NCBI GenBank assembly: GCA_947466165.1
Contig: CANIDW010000048.1
Span: 1-8,829 of the forward strand
Direction: 5' to 3'
Length of the DNA stretch: 8,829 nucleotides
Origin: Comamonadaceae bacterium
GTDB taxonomy: Bacteria > Pseudomonadota > Gammaproteobacteria > Burkholderiales > Burkholderiaceae_C
A program made the position numbers and the translations under genes. Positions 6,595 to 8,829 of this stretch are shown piece by piece (the first letter of the stretch is position 1; every line of letters begins with the position of its first letter). The notes beneath the pieces were generated by a model that was given only the letters and a program-made list of their open reading frames with translations, had not been told where the DNA came from and searched no databases.

Positions 6595-7786
6595 GAAAAA
6601 CCAGTTTGAAGGGGCTGCCAATCTTGCGCTGCCCGACCAACATTTTCACAAGCGCATGTCTGATTTAAGCCTTCGACTTTTGCAGGCGACCAGCCAGCTG
6701 CCCATCTCCAGCTATTTTGACCCCGGTCTGTACGCCCGCGAGCAACAAAAGCTGTTTGCCAAAGGCCCGCGCTACCTGGGCCATGAGCTGGCGGTGCCCA
6801 AGCTGGGCGACTATTACACGCTGCCCCACGAAGGCCAGGGCCGGGCGCTGGTGCGCAATGCCTCGGGCATCGAGCTGATCTCCAACGTCTGCCGGCACCG
6901 GCAGGCCCTTTTGCTGCAAGGCCGCGGTTCGCTGGGCGACCGGGCCGACAGCAACATCGTCTGCCCGCTGCACCGCTGGACTTACAACATCGCCGGCGAG
7001 CTGATTGGCGCGCCGCACTTCGAGATCGACCCCTGTTTGAACCTGAACCGCTACAAAACTACCACCTGGAACGGCCTGGTGTTTGAAGACAACGGGCACA
7101 ACATGGCCGCCGAGATGGCCGACCTGGGCTCGATGCAAGACCTGGACTTCAGCGGCTACCAGCTCGACAAAGTGCATCTGCACGAATGCAACTACAACTG
7201 GAAAACCTTCATCGAGGTCTACCTGGAGGACTACCACGTAGGCCCCTACCACCCGGGCTTGGGCGGCTTTGTGACCACCGACGATTTGCGCTGGGAACTG
7301 AGTAAAAACTACTCGGTGCAGACGGTTGGCGTGTCCGACAAGCTGGGCAAGCCCGGCACGGATGTCTACAAAAAGTGGCATGACGTGGTGCTGCAATACC
7401 GCAAGGGGGCGGCTCCCAAGTACGGCGCCATCTGGCTGACTTACTACCCGAACGTGATGATCGAGTGGTATCCGCATGCGCTGGTGGTCAGCACGCTGCA
7501 CCCGCAGGGGCCGGACAAAACCTTGAACGTGGTGGAGTTTTTCTACCCTGAAGAAATCTGTGCTTTCGAGCGCGAGTTCATCGAGGCGCAGCAAGCCGCC
7601 TACATGGAGACCTGCGTCGAGGACGATGAAATCGCCCTGCGCATGGACGCCGGCCGCCTCGCCTTGATGCAGCGCGGCGACAACGAGTTCGGCCCTTACC
7701 AAAGCCCGATGGAAGACGGCATGCAGCACTTTCACGAGTGGTACCGTCGCGAAATGGGTGCCAGCAAAACCACCCAGATGATCTGA
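6593..7786 (+). CDS. Rieske non-haem iron oxygenase, alpha subunit (SRPBCC fold), substrate unknown
   Basis: This is the catalytic subunit of a ring-hydroxylating or demethylating type oxygenase. It takes electrons from a separate reductase and uses O2 at a mononuclear iron. In the 397-aa form the Rieske [2Fe-2S] ligands are Cys100/His102 (VCRHR) and Cys124/His127 (VCPLHRW). The 21 residues between the pairs are more than the usual 15-17. The mononuclear iron site is [20 protein letters not shown] (202-221), with His215 and His220 as ligands and a likely carboxylate ligand in VEDDEIAL (342-349). The bridging position four residues before the His pair reads Glu212 in the D/E-x-x-H pattern, as in carnitine oxygenase-like enzymes, rather than the Asp of naphthalene dioxygenase. 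The start is uncertain: ATG 6593 has AAGGGG 11 nt upstream and TAGG 4 nt upstream; ATG 6656 (376 aa) has no clear ribosome binding site but suits the TACAAT box. No reductase or beta subunit is nearby. The EamA transporter gene follows after 22 nt. Confidence 0.9.
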   Translation: MKNQFEGAANLALPDQHFHKRMSDLSLRLLQATSQLPISSYFDPGLYAREQQKLFAKGPRYLGHELAVPKLGDYYTLPHEGQGRALVRNASGIELISNVCRHRQALLLQGRGSLGDRADSNIVCPLHRWTYNIAGELIGAPHFEIDPCLNLNRYKTTTWNGLVFEDNGHNMAAEMADLGSMQDLDFSGYQLDKVHLHECNYNWKTFIEVYLEDYHVGPYHPGLGGFVTTDDLRWELSKNYSVQTVGVSDKLGKPGTDVYKKWHDVVLQYRKGAAPKYGAIWLTYYPNVMIEWYPHALVVSTLHPQGPDKTLNVVEFFYPEEICAFEREFIEAQQAAYMETCVEDDEIALRMDAGRLALMQRGDNEFGPYQSPMEDGMQHFHEWYRREMGASKTTQMI

Positions 7787-7808
7787 GCGGCGCGTCAGGA
7801 CACGGCTT

Positions 7809-8696
7809 ATGCAAGCGCTCTGGATGGTTCTGGCCTCTTTCCTGTTTGCCTCCATGGGCGTGTGCGTCAAACTGGCATCGAGTAACTTCAACGCCTTTGA
7901 ACTGGTGCTGTACCGCGGACTGGTCGGCATGGTGTTCATGGGCCTGATCGTGCAGGCGCGCGGCTCGGGCTTGCGCACCCGCTTTCCCGGCATGCAGGCC
8001 TGGCGCAGCCTGATCGGCGTGATCTCTCTGGTCGCCTGGTTTTATGCGATTGCCTATTTGCCGCTGGCCACGGCCGTGACGCTGAACTACATGAGCAGCA
8101 TCTGGGTGGCCGCCTTTTTGATAGGGGGCGCCCTGCTGTACACCCGCGGGCCGGTGCAGCCGCGCCAGGGCCTGCTGTTACTCACGGTGCTGACCGGCTT
8201 TGGCGGCGTGGTCATGATTTTGCGGCCCACACTGGAGCAAAACCAGTTGTTTGCCGGCCTGATCGGGCTGATGTCGGGCCTGCTGGCGGCCCTGGCTTAC
8301 ATACAGGTCACAGCCTTGGGCCGGGTGGGCGAGCCCGAAGAGCGCACGGTGTTTTACTTTGCGCTGGGCTCGGCGCTGGGCGGTGGCATCGGCGTCATGT
8401 TCACCGGGCTGTCTGAATGGAACTGGGGGGCCGCCGTCTGGTTGCTGCCGATTGGCGTGCTGGCCTCGATAGCCCAGTGGTGCATGACGCGGGCCTACAG
8501 CCAGGGGCCCACACTGGTGGCGGCGAACCTGCAGTATTCGGGTATTGTGTTTGCGGCGCTGTACAGCCTGTTGCTGTTTGGCGATCAGATCCCGCTGTTA
8601 GGCTGGCTGGGCATGCTGGTGATTGTGGTCAGCGGCGTGGCGGCTACGGCCCTGCGCACACAGGCCCTGCCCAACCCGCCGGCCGAAGAACATTAA
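7809..8696 (+). CDS. EamA/DMT-superfamily membrane transporter
   Basis: This is an inner-membrane protein of the drug/metabolite transporter superfamily. Such proteins usually export metabolites, amino acids or drugs; the substrate here cannot be read from sequence. The 295 aa form two EamA repeats (about 5-138 and 148-283) with about ten hydrophobic segments. Family marks are the N-terminal FLFASMGVCVKLAS (11-24), ELVLYRGLVG (31-40), LPLATAVTLNYMSSIW (84-99) and, in the second half, MTRAYSQGPTLVAANLQYS (226-244) followed by a membrane segment ending LLFGD. AGGA lies 8 nt before the ATG. The gene starts 22 nt after the oxygenase stop with no terminator between, so co-transcription is likely. 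It may move a substrate or product of the oxygenase, but this kind of transporter is common and the link is only positional. Confidence 0.92.
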   Translation: MQALWMVLASFLFASMGVCVKLASSNFNAFELVLYRGLVGMVFMGLIVQARGSGLRTRFPGMQAWRSLIGVISLVAWFYAIAYLPLATAVTLNYMSSIWVAAFLIGGALLYTRGPVQPRQGLLLLTVLTGFGGVVMILRPTLEQNQLFAGLIGLMSGLLAALAYIQVTALGRVGEPEERTVFYFALGSALGGGIGVMFTGLSEWNWGAAVWLLPIGVLASIAQWCMTRAYSQGPTLVAANLQYSGIVFAALYSLLLFGDQIPLLGWLGMLVIVVSGVAATALRTQALPNPPAEEH

Positions 8697-8750
8697 CAAC
8701 ATGAACTACGCAACGACGCTGCAACCCCAACTTTCTGGAAGGCTCTCACC

Positions 8751-8829
8751 ATGCACACCCATCTGATCTCTGCCGAAGAGCTTGCGCCCCTGCTGGCCAC
8801 ACCCGCCAACTGCCTGGTGTTTGACTGCA
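8751..8829 (+). CDS. Probable rhodanese-family sulfurtransferase, N-terminus only (truncated by window edge)
   Basis: Only 26 codons are in view. The start MHTHLISAEELAPLLA followed by CLVFDC resembles the beginning of two-domain rhodaneses such as thiosulfate or 3-mercaptopyruvate sulfurtransferase (SseA-like), where an L(I/V)S-x-E-x-L strand-helix is followed by a V-x-D-C/A strand. The catalytic Cys loop lies beyond the edge. The start is supported by GGAAGG (8737-8742) 8 nt before the ATG. It follows the EamA gene by 54 nt with no visible terminator, so it may belong to the same transcript. Confidence 0.65.
   Translation, partial: MHTHLISAEELAPLLATPANCLVFDC

Noticed and set aside
6665..7993. 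A 442-codon open frame on the minus strand opposite the Rieske oxygenase
   Set aside because: It crosses the stop of the oxygenase and the start of the EamA gene, is rich in His/Val/Gln as typical of a shadow frame, and matches no family I recognise.
8701..8766. A 21-codon ATG-initiated frame between the EamA gene and the sulfurtransferase
   Set aside because: It overlaps the better supported ATG 8751 in another frame, has no ribosome binding site and no similarity; a leader peptide role cannot be supported.
1..8829. Mobile elements, CRISPR, tRNA/rRNA or a defence system
   Set aside because: No transposase, integrase, repeat-spacer pattern or RNA gene was seen; all gaps are under 140 nt and every long coding frame is accounted for by ordinary metabolic or transport genes.

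Overview
The window reads as an ordinary chromosomal segment of a betaproteobacterium of the order Burkholderiales, most likely the Comamonadaceae (Polaromonas/Rhodoferax/Acidovorax-like). This rests on overall GC-rich coding, the tight xseB-ispA-dxs-folE2 cluster, an FcbT/TakP-type TRAP transporter with a Tat-exported receptor, and general protein flavour. The genus is inference; no rRNA or marker gene is present. I see no mobile element, CRISPR array, tRNA or phage gene.

Region 1 (1-2578) holds a TRAP transporter. The large permease (dctM type, cut by the left edge) runs rightward. Its likely substrate-binding protein (dctP/takP type) runs leftward from the other side, so the two genes converge on a 91-nt gap with a clear bidirectional terminator. 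The 135-nt gap upstream of dctP contains the terminator of the next operon, a tandem 22-bp repeat with two A6 tracts, and the dctP ribosome binding site.

Region 2 (2579-6495, minus strand) is a compact four-gene operon read xseB, ispA, dxs, folE2. It encodes the small subunit of exonuclease VII, farnesyl diphosphate synthase, the first enzyme of the MEP isoprenoid pathway, and the first enzyme of folate synthesis (type IB GTP cyclohydrolase). Genes overlap or are about 10 nt apart, dxs and folE2 share an ATGA overlap, and a strong intrinsic terminator closes the operon. Dxs feeds the C5 units that IspA condenses; xseB and folE2 have no direct metabolic link to them.

Region 3 (6593-8829, plus strand) diverges from xseB. 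It encodes a Rieske non-haem iron oxygenase alpha subunit with no reductase beside it, an EamA/DMT-family membrane transporter 22 nt downstream, and the first 26 codons of a probable rhodanese-type sulfurtransferase, cut by the right edge.

Nothing here looks like an undescribed multi-gene system. The points most worth a second look are the orphan Rieske oxygenase with its long cluster-loop spacing and Glu at the bridging position, the tandem repeat in front of dctP that shares bases with the folE2 terminator, and the convergent split of the TRAP transporter.
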